31,186 nt of DNA, taken from contig BJOX01000003.1 of the NCBI GenBank assembly GCA_009731375.1, forward strand, positions 2,014,464-2,045,649, given 5' to 3'. Position numbers and translations under genes: made by a program. This DNA is from Paulinella micropora (taxonomy: Eukaryota > Cercozoa > Imbricatea > Euglyphida). Below the pieces are notes generated by a model. The model did no database searches, was not told the DNA's origin, and saw only the letters and a program-made list of their open reading frames with translations. This document shows, in pieces, positions 8,739-19,218 of this stretch (the first letter of the stretch is position 1; every line of letters begins with the position of its first letter).

Positions 8739-8825
8739 CCGCCGGGCCCGGCAAAATCATGAGTCACTGGCACCAGGCTCAGAGTAGTACCGTTGATTTT
8801 TCATTATTTTTGACCGGCCCGCCGG
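8739..8825. repeat. Imperfect inverted repeat, GC-rich ends
   Basis: CCGCCGGGCCCGGCAAAATC at 8739 and GACCGGCCCGCCGG ending at 8825 are inverted complements with a few mismatches, arms about 24-25 bp, loop about 38 bp. It has MITE-like size, but no target duplication was identified. Confidence 0.45.
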
Positions 8826-9150
8826 ATAGATTCTCCTCTGCACGACGGTTTTGACTTCACTAACTCAGTGTTTAACTATTAATATTTGTGAAAGACAAAT
8901 TAGTGTGGTTTAAAAGATTATCACAAATCATTATGGATCGCCCGGTTAAGGGTTAATAAAATACTAGTTAGTATATCATCAGTTGGCACATGCCAGTTTG
9001 CACTCGTAGTCTGACCCTGCGTGGGAAGCTACGGCACCAGCGAAGACGCTTGGGCGGGGGGCCCGCGGCAAGGCCAGACGCCTAAACAGAACGGTGACTG
9101 AACGCGGACGGTGCGGACACGCCCCACACAGCTTTCTAGCTTTGCCAACC

Positions 9151-9212
9151 GCTTCCTGAAAAGCCTGGCTTGTGCTGCCACTTTCGCACCCAGAGCCAGG
9201 AAATCTGGATGC
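9151..9212. repeat. Diverged copy of the 9691-9812 small repeat
   Basis: GCTTCCTGAAAAGCCTGGCT...TGCCACTTTCGCACCCAGAGCC...GGAAATCTGG matches 9740-9802 with scattered substitutions and a small gap. Only the interior and one end are clear; the left arm is too diverged to bound. Confidence 0.55.
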
Positions 9213-9302
9213 TATAGATCGGAACTGCCTTAGTGTAGTCGTCGGGCTAGGAACCCTCAGTTGAGTATGGAAGCTCTCTCAGCTATCACTACTCTTAGGC
9301 CT

Positions 9303-9380
9303 GGTTCCCACTCAGCTCCTTTCTTTACGCAGACACTGTTTTAATAGAATGCTTGCCACTCGTAGAGCTGAGTGGGAAGC
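9303..9380. repeat. Inverted repeat with 16-bp arms
   Basis: GGTTCCCACTCAGCTC (9303-9318) and GAGCTGAGTGGGAAGC (9365-9380) are inverted complements with one mismatch, separated by 46 bp. This is probably a small non-autonomous element end pair or a hairpin. Confidence 0.6.
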
Positions 9381-9690
9381 AGAAGAGATAAAATGGAAGC
9401 GGTATCACGAGATACAAGAAGCTCTTTGGCTCGACGTTACATGTAATCCTACCTTCATCTCATCTCGGTTTTGTTTAACTTTTTCTTTTCCTTCCAAATT
9501 TTCACTTTAATAACGACTGCAACAGTGAGGTATTAATATAATAATAATTTTCTATTACATCATACGCCCGCTAGCGTCGGTTTTTTCTGATGTGCTAATA
9601 ACCACTGCTGCATACCCATCATCTGCACAAAGAAGACAAGCCATGCATGATATGTGTGTACTTATTCATACATGCATACGTATTAGGCCC

Positions 9691-9812
9691 GTTCTACACC
9701 ACCCCGAATTCCGGGTTTCTGGGGCCACATGCTGAGTTTGCTTCCTGAAAATCCTGGTCTGTGGTGATGCCACTTTCACACCCAGAACCCGGAAATCTGG
9801 GTGGTTTAGGAC
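9691..9812. mobile_element. MITE-like element with about 37-bp inverted ends
   Basis: The left end GTTCTACACCACCCCGAATT and the right end GGTGGTTTAGGAC are inverted complements that continue inward through CCGGGTTTCTGGG / CCCAGAACCCGG with few mismatches. The interior contains GCTTCCTGAAAATCCTGG. TTA-type triplets lie near both edges, so a short target duplication is possible but not fixed. Related sequence is at 9151-9212, and a single end is at 18003-18026. Confidence 0.65.
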
Positions 9813-9865
9813 TTACTTATTATTAATAACAGCAATGCACAAGTGGGAAAGTGATTGAAATGTGA

Positions 9866-9869
9866 ACTC

Positions 9870-9903
<34 letters not shown>

Positions 9904-9964
9904 AAGACCTGTTTAGGATCCATGCAGTGTTCCATGTGGTAATCTTTCCTCAATTCATACTAAT

Positions 9965-10000
<36 letters not shown>

Positions 10001-10085
10001 GATCTGACATACACACATACACATACACACATACATACATACACACACACATACACATGCACATGGATACACATGTGCACACATG

Positions 10086-10116
<31 letters not shown>

Positions 10117-10436
10117 ATACACACACACACACATCATCCTCATCGTCATCCACAAAACAACAACACTTGCATCTATGTATATGTATGTATTTGTGTCTGA
10201 CTTTTATATGTATGTATATGTATATGTATGTGTTTGAAATCCAGTAACAACATCAACAATAAGGACAAAAAACAAAGAAACAAAAACAACAAAAACAAAT
10301 GAAAAAAAAAATAATAATAATAATAAATAAACAAACAAACAACAACAACAACAACAGCAAGAACAACAACAACAACAACAACAACGACATCAACGACAAA
10401 CAAACAAACAAACAAACAAACAAACAAACAAAACCT
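9866..10436. repeat. Simple-sequence tract: (GA)n, (CA)n, (CAA)n, (CAAA)n
   Basis: (GA)n at about 9878-9902, a short unique stretch, then interrupted (CA)n/(CATA)n at 9962-10132, then A-rich CAA, AAT and CAAA runs to 10432. No coding signal. Confidence 0.9.
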
Positions 10437-10443
10437 GGACCTT

Positions 10444-10496
10444 AATCGATGTAGCGTCCAGAGTCGCGTAACGAGACCTTACATGTGTGTATATAC

Positions 10497-10574
<78 letters not shown>

Positions 10575-10597
10575 ATATATATATATATCTATATATA

Positions 10598-10649
<52 letters not shown>

Positions 10650-10756
10650 CGATGTAGCGTCCAGAGTCGCGTAACGGGACCTTACATGTGTGTATATACA
10701 TTACATATATATACATTATATATATATATACATACATATATATATATATTTATATG

Positions 10757-10794
<38 letters not shown>

Positions 10795-10848
10795 ATCCAT
10801 GTAGCGTCCAGAGTCGCGTAACGGGACCTTACATGTGTGTATATACAT

Positions 10849-10895
<47 letters not shown>

Positions 10896-10954
10896 ATACA
10901 ATCGATGTAGCATCCAGAGTCGCGTAACGGGACCTTACATGTGTGTATATACAT

Positions 10955-10957
<3 letters not shown>
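10444..10957. repeat. Minisatellite A: four about 57-bp cores separated by (TA)n/(CA)n
   Basis: The core AATCGATGTAGCGTCCAGAG...GTGTGTATATACATTA occurs at 10444, 10647, 10794 and 10900. The cores differ by only one to three bases (GTAACGAGACC in the first, AATCCATG in the third, GTAGCATCC in the fourth). Spacers are pure TA or CA dinucleotide arrays of shrinking length, giving periods of 203, 147 and 106. Confidence 0.9.
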
Positions 10958-10992
<35 letters not shown>

Positions 10993-11010
<18 letters not shown>

Positions 11011-11017
11011 AAGAGAA

Positions 11018-11103
<86 letters not shown>

Positions 11104-11143
11104 CAAGAGAGAGAGAGTGAGAGAGAGAGCGAGAGAGAGAGAG

Positions 11144-11174
<31 letters not shown>

Positions 11175-12058
11175 GAGAGAGNNNNNNNNNNNNNNNNNNN
11201 NNNNNNNNNNNNNNNNNNNNNNNNNNNNNNNNNNNNNNNNNNNNNNNNNNNNNNNNNNNNNNNNNNNNNNNNNNNNNNNNNNNNNNNNNNNNNNNNNNNN
11301 NNNNNNNNNNNNNNNNNNNNNNNNNNNNNNNNNNNNNNNNNNNNNNNNNNNNNNNNNNNNNNNNNNNNNNNNNNNNNNNNNNNNNNNNNNNNNNNNNNNN
11401 NNNNNNNNNNNNNNNNNNNNNNNNNNNNNNNNNNNNNNNNNNNNNNNNNNNNNNNNNNNNNNNNNNNNNNNNNNNNNNNNNNNNNNNNNNNNNNNNNNNN
11501 NNNNNNNNNNNNNNNNNNNNNNNNNNNNNNNNNNNNNNNNNNNNNNNNNNNNNNNNNNNNNNNNNNNNNNNNNNNNNNNNNNNNNNNNNNNNNNNNNNNN
11601 NNNNNNNNNNNNNNNNNNNNNNNNNNNNNNNNNNNNNNNNNNNNNNNNNNNNNNNNNNNNNNNNNNNNNNNNNNNNNNNNNNNNNNNNNNNNNNNNNNNN
11701 NNNNNNNNNNNNNNNNNNNNNNNNNNNNNNNNNNNNNNNNNNNNNNNNNNNNNNNNNNNNNNNNNNNNNNNNNNNNNNNNNNNNNNNNNNNNNNNNNNNN
11801 NNNNNNNNNNNNNNNNNNNNNNNNNNNNNNNNNNNNNNNNNNNNNNNNNNNNNNNNNNNNNNNNNNNNNNNNNNNNNNNNNNNNNNNNNNNNNNNNNNNN
11901 NNNNNNNNNNNNNNNNNNNNNNNNNNNNNNNNNNNNNNNNNNNNNNNNNNNNNNNNNNNNNNNNNNNNNNNNNNNNNNNNNNNNNNNNNNNNNNNNNNNN
12001 NNNNNNNNNNNNNNNNNNNNNNNNNNNNNNNNNNNNNNNNNNNNNNNNNNNNNNNNNN

Positions 12059-12140
<82 letters not shown>

Positions 12141-12180
12141 CAAGAGAGAGAGAGTGAGAGAGAGAGCGAGAGAGAGAGAG

Positions 12181-12211
<31 letters not shown>

Positions 12212-12220
12212 GAGAGAGCG

Positions 12221-12257
<37 letters not shown>
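10993..12257. repeat. Long (GA)n array containing an 877-base N gap
   Basis: (GA)n with sparse interruptions (AAAG, GCGA, GTGA) runs from 10993 to the gap at 11182-12058 and resumes to 12257. The interruption pattern GCGAGAGCAAGAGAGAGAGA...GTGAGAG...GCGAGAG...AAAGAGAG appears on both sides of the gap. Confidence 0.92.
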
Positions 12258-12262
<5 letters not shown>

Positions 12263-12318
12263 CGACAATGAATAAGAAAAAGAATTAAACAATGAATGAG
12301 AAGAAGATTTCAGTCAAA

Positions 12319-12360
<42 letters not shown>

Positions 12361-12503
12361 CGACAATGAATAAGAAGAAGAAGTAAACAATGAATGAGAA
12401 GAAGAATTAAGTGAAAGATATGAGAGAGAGAGAGTGTGTGTGTAAAAGACAATGAATAAGAAGAAGAATTAAACAATGAATGAGAAGAAGAATTCAGTGA
12501 AAG

Positions 12504-12534
<31 letters not shown>

Positions 12535-12654
12535 CAGAAGACAATGAATAAGAAGAAGAATTAAACAATGATTGAAGAGAGAGAGAGAGAGAGTAGAAGG
12601 CAATGAATAAGAAGAAGAATTAAACAATCAATGAGAAGAAAAAATCAGTGAAAG

Positions 12655-12697
<43 letters not shown>

Positions 12698-12848
12698 AGG
12701 CATTGAATAAGAAGAAGAATTAAACAATGAACGAGAAGAAAAAATCAGTGAAAGATAAGAGAGAGAGAGAGAGAGAGAGAGAGTAGAAGACAATGAACAA
12801 GAAGAAGAATTAAACAATGAATGAGAAGAAGAATTCAGTGAAAGATGA
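12258..12848. repeat. Minisatellite B: seven purine-rich cores separated by (GA)n
   Basis: The core TAGAAGACAATGAATAAGAA...CAATGAATGAGAAGAAGAAT...GTGAAAGAT starts near 12258, 12357, 12442, 12535, 12594, 12694 and 12784, with (GA)n of varying length between. The fourth copy is shortened after CAATGATTGA. The cores differ at a few positions each. Confidence 0.88.
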
Positions 12849-12948
12849 GAAGAAAAGCAAACAGCAGGGGAAAGGGAGAGAAGAGATAGATAGATAGGTA
12901 GATGGATGGATGGATGGATGGATAGATAGATAGATGGATGGATGGATG

Positions 12949-13018
<70 letters not shown>

Positions 13019-13114
13019 GGTATGCAAGTAGGCTTACGCGCAGTGTGAGTATTAGGTGAATAATACTGTATGTATGTATGTATGTATGTATGTATGTATG
13101 AAGAGAGGGGGCAA

Positions 13115-13181
<67 letters not shown>

Positions 13182-13191
13182 AGAAGAGAGA

Positions 13192-13256
<65 letters not shown>

Positions 13257-13309
13257 ATATGTATGTATGTATGTATGTATCCATGTATGTATGAAGAGAG
13301 TGGGCAAAG

Positions 13310-13358
<49 letters not shown>
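12849..13358. repeat. (GATA)n/(GATG)n, (TATG)n and (GA)n arrays
   Basis: GATA/GATG tetranucleotides at 12886-13018, a short unique stretch, then two copies of the block (TATG)n-AAGAGAG(G/T)GGGCAAAGGAGAGAG at 13072 and about 13259, each followed by (GA)n. The block is therefore duplicated in tandem. Confidence 0.88.
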
Positions 13359-13363
<5 letters not shown>

Positions 13364-13650
13364 TTACTTCGCTAAGCTATAACTAACGATCTGGTCTTTT
13401 TCTCCATGGATAAATAAAGCTGACACACAAAAGACCGCAAGACACGTAAGAATTAGTGAAAAATTTGGGCCTGAAAACAAATCCTCCCGTAATAACGGTA
13501 CATTTGTTATTCAAAGCTGTGAATTTCGGCCAGCCGGTAATTACGGTACAGTTGTTGTCCACAAATAAAAATTTAGCCCGAAATTCCCCGTATTTACGGT
13601 TGGCCGAAAGGTGAGGTGGACAAAACTTTTCACCCGACCTTATGTATGCA
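13359..13650. repeat. Unique island with a set of CCGTAATTACGG-type palindromes
   Basis: About 290 bp between microsatellites. TTTCGGCCAGCCGGTAATTACGG (about 13526-13548) and CCGTATTTACGGTTGGCCGAAA (about 13588-13609) are inverted complements with few mismatches, and a third related palindrome CCGTAATAACGG is at about 13488. This looks like a small foldback or MITE element. No ORF of note. Confidence 0.55.
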
Positions 13651-13713
13651 TTTATGTATTTGTGTGTATGCGTGTTTGTGTTTGTGTGGATTTGCTTATG
13701 GACGAAAGAGAGA

Positions 13714-13766
<53 letters not shown>

Positions 13767-13770
<4 letters not shown>

Positions 13771-13834
13771 GACCGGCCGGGGGCTGTTTGAGGTGGATAG
13801 GTTGTATGTGCTGAGGATATATATATATATACAC

Positions 13835-13908
<74 letters not shown>

Positions 13909-13956
13909 GTGTGACCGGCCGGGGGCTGTTTGAGGTGGATAAGTTGTGTGTGCTGA

Positions 13957-14028
<72 letters not shown>

Positions 14029-14107
14029 GAGTGACGGGCCGGGGGCTGTTTGAGGTGGATAGGTTGTATGTGCTGAGGATATATATATTTACATATATAT
14101 ATATATG

Positions 14108-14168
<61 letters not shown>

Positions 14169-14220
14169 GTTAGACCGGCAGGGGGCTGTTTGAGGTGGAT
14201 AGGTTGTATGTGCTGAGGAT
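13767..14220. repeat. Minisatellite C: four 52-bp cores with (TA)n-(GA)n spacers
   Basis: The core ACCGGCCGGGGGCTGTTTGA...TGTATGTGCTGAGGAT occurs at about 13767, 13909, 14029 and 14168. Each core is followed by (TA)n and then (GA)n leading to the next core. Substitutions are few (for example GACGGGCC in the third, GACCGGCAG in the fourth). Confidence 0.9.
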
Positions 14221-14280
14221 AGAGCTTAGGTACAGGTAGGTAGCCAGCTACGCTGATCACACCACTAGACAGCAGGAGGG

Positions 14281-14513
14281 CATGTATGTATGTATGTATG
14301 TATGTATGGTAGGTATGTATGTATGTGTGTATGTAATGGTAGGTAGGTATGTAATGTAATGTATGTATGTATGTATGTATGTATGTATGTATGGTATGTA
14401 TGTATGGTATGTATGTGTATGTATGTATGTATGTATGTATGAATGTATGTATGTATGTATGTATGTATGTATGTACGGTAGGTTTGTAATGTGTGTATGT
14501 ATATATATGTGTG

Positions 14514-14547
<34 letters not shown>

Positions 14548-14680
14548 TGTATGTATGTATATATGTATGATACATACACATGCATACATACATGCATACA
14601 TACATACATTCATACATACATTCATTCATACATACATGCATACATACAAACATACGTACATACATACATACACACATACA

Positions 14681-14712
<32 letters not shown>

Positions 14713-14992
14713 CATACATACATACATACATACATACGCACATACATACATATATAAATACATACATATACATACGTACATACATACATACATACATACA
14801 TTAAACCGTTTCACAAACCACCATACGAAGCAAGTATATACAAACACATACAGACATACATACATACACATACATACATACATACATACATACATACATA
14901 CATACATACATAGATAGATAGATAGATACATACATACATATACATACATAGATACATACATAGATACATACATACAGACATACATACATACA

Positions 14993-15024
<32 letters not shown>

Positions 15025-15104
15025 CATACATACATATACATACATAGATACATAGATACATAGATAGATAGATACATACATACATACATACATACATACA
15101 TACA
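14281..15104. repeat. (TATG)n switching to (CATA)n: large imperfect palindrome
   Basis: (TATG)n with interruptions covers 14281-14567. The strand then switches and (CATA)n covers about 14571-15104. The two halves are inverted complements in repeat phase. A short unique patch (AAACCGTTTCACAAACCACC) lies at about 14802. Frames are open only because a 4-bp unit without stop codons repeats. Confidence 0.92.
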
Positions 15105-15107
15105 TAA

Positions 15108-16403
15108 GGGGTGGCTCAAAAGTTTGGCAACATACATCAACCCTATCTTTCCCTGAGCTAATGCTGCAGCCTGTGGCTTAGGTTATATGCACAGCAAGTA
15201 CAGCACCCACATATGTGTGTCCCTCAACCGCACCTATGGGCATGCATGGATGTCGAGCTGAGTGTCAGCCGCCCAACGACCATGCCTGCATTGAAGCGCC
15301 GACTGCGCCCGATCTGGCAAGAGCTGGACGTGAAGATGGTGGAGAAGCAAGCGAACGGGATGAGACAAAGACTGCGCACTGTCATCAACACACTGGAGGC
15401 AAATGGACTGACTAGCTACATCCTGTGGAAGCTCACGACTGCAGCACCCCAACACTGCAGCGGCAAGATAGCTTTACTCGAGGCGTAAAAGAAGGAAGTC
15501 ATTATAAGTAAAATCCTATAGTCCCAGAATGGCCTTTTGTCAGATCCGATTTTTGAGACTCTTCCAACTTTTTCAAACTCTCGCCGGGGAAAGCGAGTGG
15601 GACGTGTTCGGTCGAATTCAGATTGGCAGACTTGGGGTGAACTTAGCCTGGTCCTGAGGATAGTCTTTTGTCTGACCGCTTTTGGACATTTTCAAACTTT
15701 TCTAAAATCTTGCCAGGGAGAGCGAGTGGAGAGGTATGGTTGCGCGACACACATCTATGGGCGTTATGCGTGTTGTGCATATAAGCTGCGCTACATGTTG
15801 CAGTGCTTGCTCAGGGAAAGGTAATCTCCTGGTCCCGAGTCCTTTGTACCGATTTCGGACCCTTTCGAACTTTTCTAAATTCTCGCCAGGCAGAGCGAGT
15901 GGGAGGGCATCGTTGCGGGGCACATATCTGTGGGTGTTATGCGTGCTGTACATATTAGCTGCGCCTTACGTTCCAGCCCTTGCTCAGGGAAAGATCCTGA
16001 GGGGGGTCGTTTGTCGAACTATCCTGGGATATTGGGATACATGGATACTTTCACCCTATCTTTCCCTGAGCAAGTGCTATAGCCTATAGCGCTGCTGATA
16101 TGTACAGCAAGTATAACACCCACATATGTGTGTCCATTAACCACACCTCCCCACTCGCTCTTGCTCGAGAGAATTTAGCAAAGCTGAAAAAGTGTCCAAA
16201 ATCTGGCCTTTGTCAGATCCGATTTATGAGACTCTTCCACCTTTTTCAAACTCTCGCCAGGGCAAGCGAGTGGGCAGGTGCGGTTGAGGGACACACATCT
16301 GTGGGTGCTGTACTTGCTGTGCATATAACCTAAGCCACAGGCTGCAGCATTAGCTCAGGGAAAGATAGGGTTGATGTATGTTGCCAAACTTTTGCCCCAC
16401 CCC
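15108..16403. mobile_element. Non-autonomous DNA transposon with 128-bp TIRs and TAA target duplication
   Basis: The left arm 15108-15235 (GGGGTGGCTCAAAAGTTTGG...) and the right arm 16276-16403 are inverted complements with only about three mismatches. TAA lies at 15105-15107 and 16404-16406, a 3-bp duplication as in PIF/Harbinger (TWA). The first bases also recall Tc1/mariner ends (CAAAAGTTTGGCAAC), but a TA duplication does not fit as well. The interior is built from further degenerate copies of the arm module and of a ...TTTTCAAACTCTCGCCAGGG(A)AAGCGAGTGGG module, in both orientations. There is no transposase. It sits in (CATA)n on both sides. Confidence 0.8.
15282..15488 (+). CDS. Small ORF inside the TIR element, unknown
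   Basis: A frame of 68 codons starts at ATG 15282 (an upstream in-frame ATG is at 15213, inside the arm). It reads basic and helical (PALKRRLRPIWQELDVKMVE, then MRQRLRTVINTLEANGLTSY) and ends at TAA 15486-15488. The composition is more protein-like than the rest of the element. It could be a transposase remnant or a captured host fragment. I do not recognise it. Confidence 0.3.
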   Translation: MPALKRRLRPIWQELDVKMVEKQANGMRQRLRTVINTLEANGLTSYILWKLTTAAPQHCSGKIALLEA

Positions 16404-16406
16404 TAA

Positions 16407-16559
16407 CATACATACATACATACATGCATACATACATATATACATACATACATACATACATTACATATATACATACATACATACATACATACATACATAG
16501 ATACATACTTGTATACATAACATACATACATACATACATACATAACATACATACATACA

Positions 16560-16593
<34 letters not shown>

Positions 16594-16708
16594 CATACAT
16601 ACACACACATACATACATACATACATACATACATACATACATACATACATACATACGTACATACGTACATACATGCATACATACATACGTACATGCATGC
16701 ATACATAC
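16407..16708. repeat. (CATA)n array
   Basis: Tetranucleotide array with ATAC/GTAC variants directly abutting the TIR element; it is in the same phase type as the array on the left side (before 15105), consistent with insertion of the element into one array. Confidence 0.92.
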
Positions 16709-16740
16709 AAATGTAGTCAACGTGTGAGAAGTAATAATGA

Positions 16741-16741
16741 C

Positions 16742-16772
<31 letters not shown>

Positions 16773-16831
16773 CAGACAGATAGACAGATAGACAGATAGT
16801 TAGATAGATAGATAGATAGATAGATAGAGAG

Positions 16832-16870
<39 letters not shown>

Positions 16871-16891
16871 TAGATAGATAGATAGATAGAT

Positions 16892-16967
<76 letters not shown>

Positions 16968-16976
16968 CAGATAGAC

Positions 16977-17028
<52 letters not shown>

Positions 17029-17120
17029 TAGATAGATAGATAGATAGATAGATAGATATATAGAGAGTTAGATAGAGATAGATAGATAGATAGATAGACA
17101 GATAGACAGACAGACAGACC

Positions 17121-17181
<61 letters not shown>

Positions 17182-17211
17182 CCAGATAGATAGATAGATA
17201 GACAGATAGAC

Positions 17212-17244
<33 letters not shown>

Positions 17245-17245
17245 C
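16741..17245. repeat. (GATA)n/(GACA)n with an internal (TA)n
   Basis: GATA tetranucleotides with GACA blocks, and a (TA)n run at about 16833-16867. No other content. Confidence 0.93.
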
Positions 17246-17660
17246 AAACAACCTGAGTGCGCGCGGAAAGCTCAGACCTGCATGTAATGCCATTGCACCT
17301 CCCTACAAATATAGTATATTATGCGGCTAGCTACAAATTTGATGTGTTTCGCGGGGCGAGCCGGGCCGGGCCGGGCCGGGCCGAGCCGGCGAGCCCGCAA
17401 AAATACGTCAAAACTTCCCTGCGGCGCATATGTAGTTTTAAATCGGTAAACCTGACCAGATTTTGTGGAGGTGAACCGATAAAGACTGATTATGCACCAC
17501 CACCGCAAATGTCGGGTTTTGGGTGTGAAAAGATCAACTCTTGCCTTCTTTCCCTTCTACTACTGCCTTTTTCCCCTATTTCCCGTGAGACTCGCACGTT
17601 GCGGTAAATTTGTGAACAAGGTAGAAAAATGTGCCACCGCAGATCAGGCTTTTTCATGTA
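17246..17660. other. Unique island, 0.4 kb, no gene recognised
   Basis: Contains a GC-rich tract of GGGCC pentamers (about 17351-17397), in otherwise mixed sequence. A stretch near 17499-17531 (CCACCGCAAATGTCGGGTTT then TGGGTGTGAAAAG) resembles one arm of the 9691-9812 element. No frame carries a recognisable protein. Confidence 0.5.
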
Positions 17661-17670
17661 TGTATATCTA

Positions 17671-17685
17671 GAGAGAGAGAGAGAG

Positions 17686-17722
<37 letters not shown>

Positions 17723-17786
17723 TGTATGTCATATATTGAATGCATATCCTTTGCCTCATTATCTATCTATCTATCTATCTATCTAC

Positions 17787-17867
<81 letters not shown>

Positions 17868-18002
17868 AGGCGCCATGAAGCACGAAATTCTTACTTATAA
17901 GCCAGACATCGATAGCCCCATAGCTAAGCAAGGGTTTACATACATACATACATACGTACATACATACATACATACATACATACATACATACATACATACA
18001 TA
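17671..18002. repeat. (GA)n, (GATA)n, (CTAT)n and (CATA)n arrays around a 70-bp unique patch
   Basis: (GA)/(GATA) at 17671-17721, (CTAT)n at 17759-17867, unique sequence at about 17868-17938 (GCGCCATGAAGCACGAAATT...), then (CATA)n to 18002. Confidence 0.9.
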
Positions 18003-18026
18003 CGAAATTCCGGGTGGTGTAGAACA
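18003..18026 (-). repeat. Solo end of the 9691-9812 MITE family
   Basis: The reverse complement reads GTTCTACACCACCCGGAATT followed by TCG, nearly the same as the left end at 9691 (GTTCTACACCACCCCGAATT). Only one end is present. It sits exactly between (CATA)n and (ATT)n. Confidence 0.6.
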
Positions 18027-18056
18027 TTATTATTATTATTATTACTATTATTATCA

Positions 18057-18115
<59 letters not shown>

Positions 18116-18234
18116 GTAGTAGTAGTAGTAGCAGTAGTAGTAGTAGTAGTAGTAGTAATAGTAGTAGTAGTAATAGTAGTAGTAGTAGTAGTAGCAGTAG
18201 TAGTAGTAGTAGCAGCAGCAGCAGCAGCAGCAAC

Positions 18235-18275
<41 letters not shown>

Positions 18276-18379
18276 TAGTAGTAGTAGTCATAGTAGTGGT
18301 AGTAGTAATAGTTGTTGTTGTTGTTGTTCTTGGTGTGCAAGCGATAGTAGTGGTGGTGTGGTAGCCTTAGTAGTGATCT

Positions 18380-18439
<60 letters not shown>

Positions 18440-18477
18440 TGGTAGTGGTGGTGGTGTGGTAGTAGTAGTAGTAGTCT

Positions 18478-18538
<61 letters not shown>

Positions 18539-18576
18539 GGTGGTGTGGTAGTAGTAGTAGTAGTCTTAGTAGTAGC

Positions 18577-18657
<81 letters not shown>

Positions 18658-18681
18658 GGTGTGGTAGTAGTAGTAGTAGTC

Positions 18682-18750
<69 letters not shown>

Positions 18751-18760
18751 ATAGTAGTAA

Positions 18761-18813
<53 letters not shown>

Positions 18814-18818
18814 AAAGT
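18027..18818. repeat. Trinucleotide array (TTA)n to (GTA)n with embedded motifs
   Basis: (TTA)n at 18027-18115, then (GTA)n/(GCA)n to 18818. A higher-order unit is visible: (GTA)n-(GTG)n-GTGTGGTAGTAGTAGTAGTC-TTAGTAGTAG recurs at about 18450, 18536 and 18655. Long open frames (poly-Ser, poly-Val, poly-Thr) are by-products. Confidence 0.92.
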
Positions 18819-18849
18819 AGCAGTAGCATTGTTGTTTTTGTTCTTTGAT

Positions 18850-19019
18850 ATTACTTAGTAATGTATGTATACATGGTTCTTGTTCAAGATTGATATATAC
18901 AGGACTAAGCGATGTATGTAAATATGTATGTATGTAAATGTATGTATGTATGTATGTACGCATGCATGCATGCATGCATGTATGTTATGTATATTATGTA
19001 TGTATGTATGTATGTATGT

Positions 19020-19051
<32 letters not shown>

Positions 19052-19099
19052 CACGCGTATAGCTATGTGGCAAGCGATGTAGACATAGTAATTTACCAT

Positions 19100-19152
<53 letters not shown>

Positions 19153-19154
19153 GG
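18850..19154. repeat. (TATG)n and (TTA)n arrays
   Basis: TATG/CATG tetranucleotides at about 18914-19050, a short unique patch, then (TTA)n at 19103-19153 leading into the SINE head. Confidence 0.9.
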
Positions 19155-19218
19155 ACACCGTGATAGCCCAGTGGTCAAGTTCTACCATCTGGGCCCTGTC
19201 GCCAGTTCGATTCCCGTC
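19155..19218 (+). mobile_element. tRNA-derived SINE head, cut by an N gap
   Basis: GACACCGTGATAGCCCAGTG...CAGTTCGATTCCCGTC contains an A-box (TAGCCCAGTGG) and a B-box (AGTTCGATTCC) at tRNA-like spacing, the split pol III promoter of tRNA-derived SINEs. It matches 20757-20820 read on the minus strand. The body is lost in the gap at 19219-20201. Preceded by (TTA)n. Confidence 0.8.

Larger units (their letters stand above)
8368..9690. other. Non-coding stretch, no gene seen
   Basis: About 1.3 kb of mixed-composition DNA without a convincing ORF on either strand. If the exon at 8300-8367 is real, the first part would be its 3' UTR; an AATAAA lies at 8955-8960. It contains the inverted repeats listed separately and a fragment of a small repeat family at 9151-9212. 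From about 9465 the sequence becomes AT-rich without a recognisable feature. Confidence 0.6.

Noticed and set aside
10444-10957. CRISPR-like repeat-spacer arrangement
   Set aside because: The unique part is the conserved unit and the spacers are simple TA/CA arrays, which is the reverse of a CRISPR array; the DNA is eukaryotic.
10829-12292. Open frames of over 400 codons on both strands
   Set aside because: They are (GA)n and (TA)n translated through a run of Ns; no information content.
18027-18975. Poly-Ser, poly-Val, poly-Thr and poly-Tyr frames
   Set aside because: Trinucleotide repeat translations in all frames, without flanking coding sequence or splice signals.
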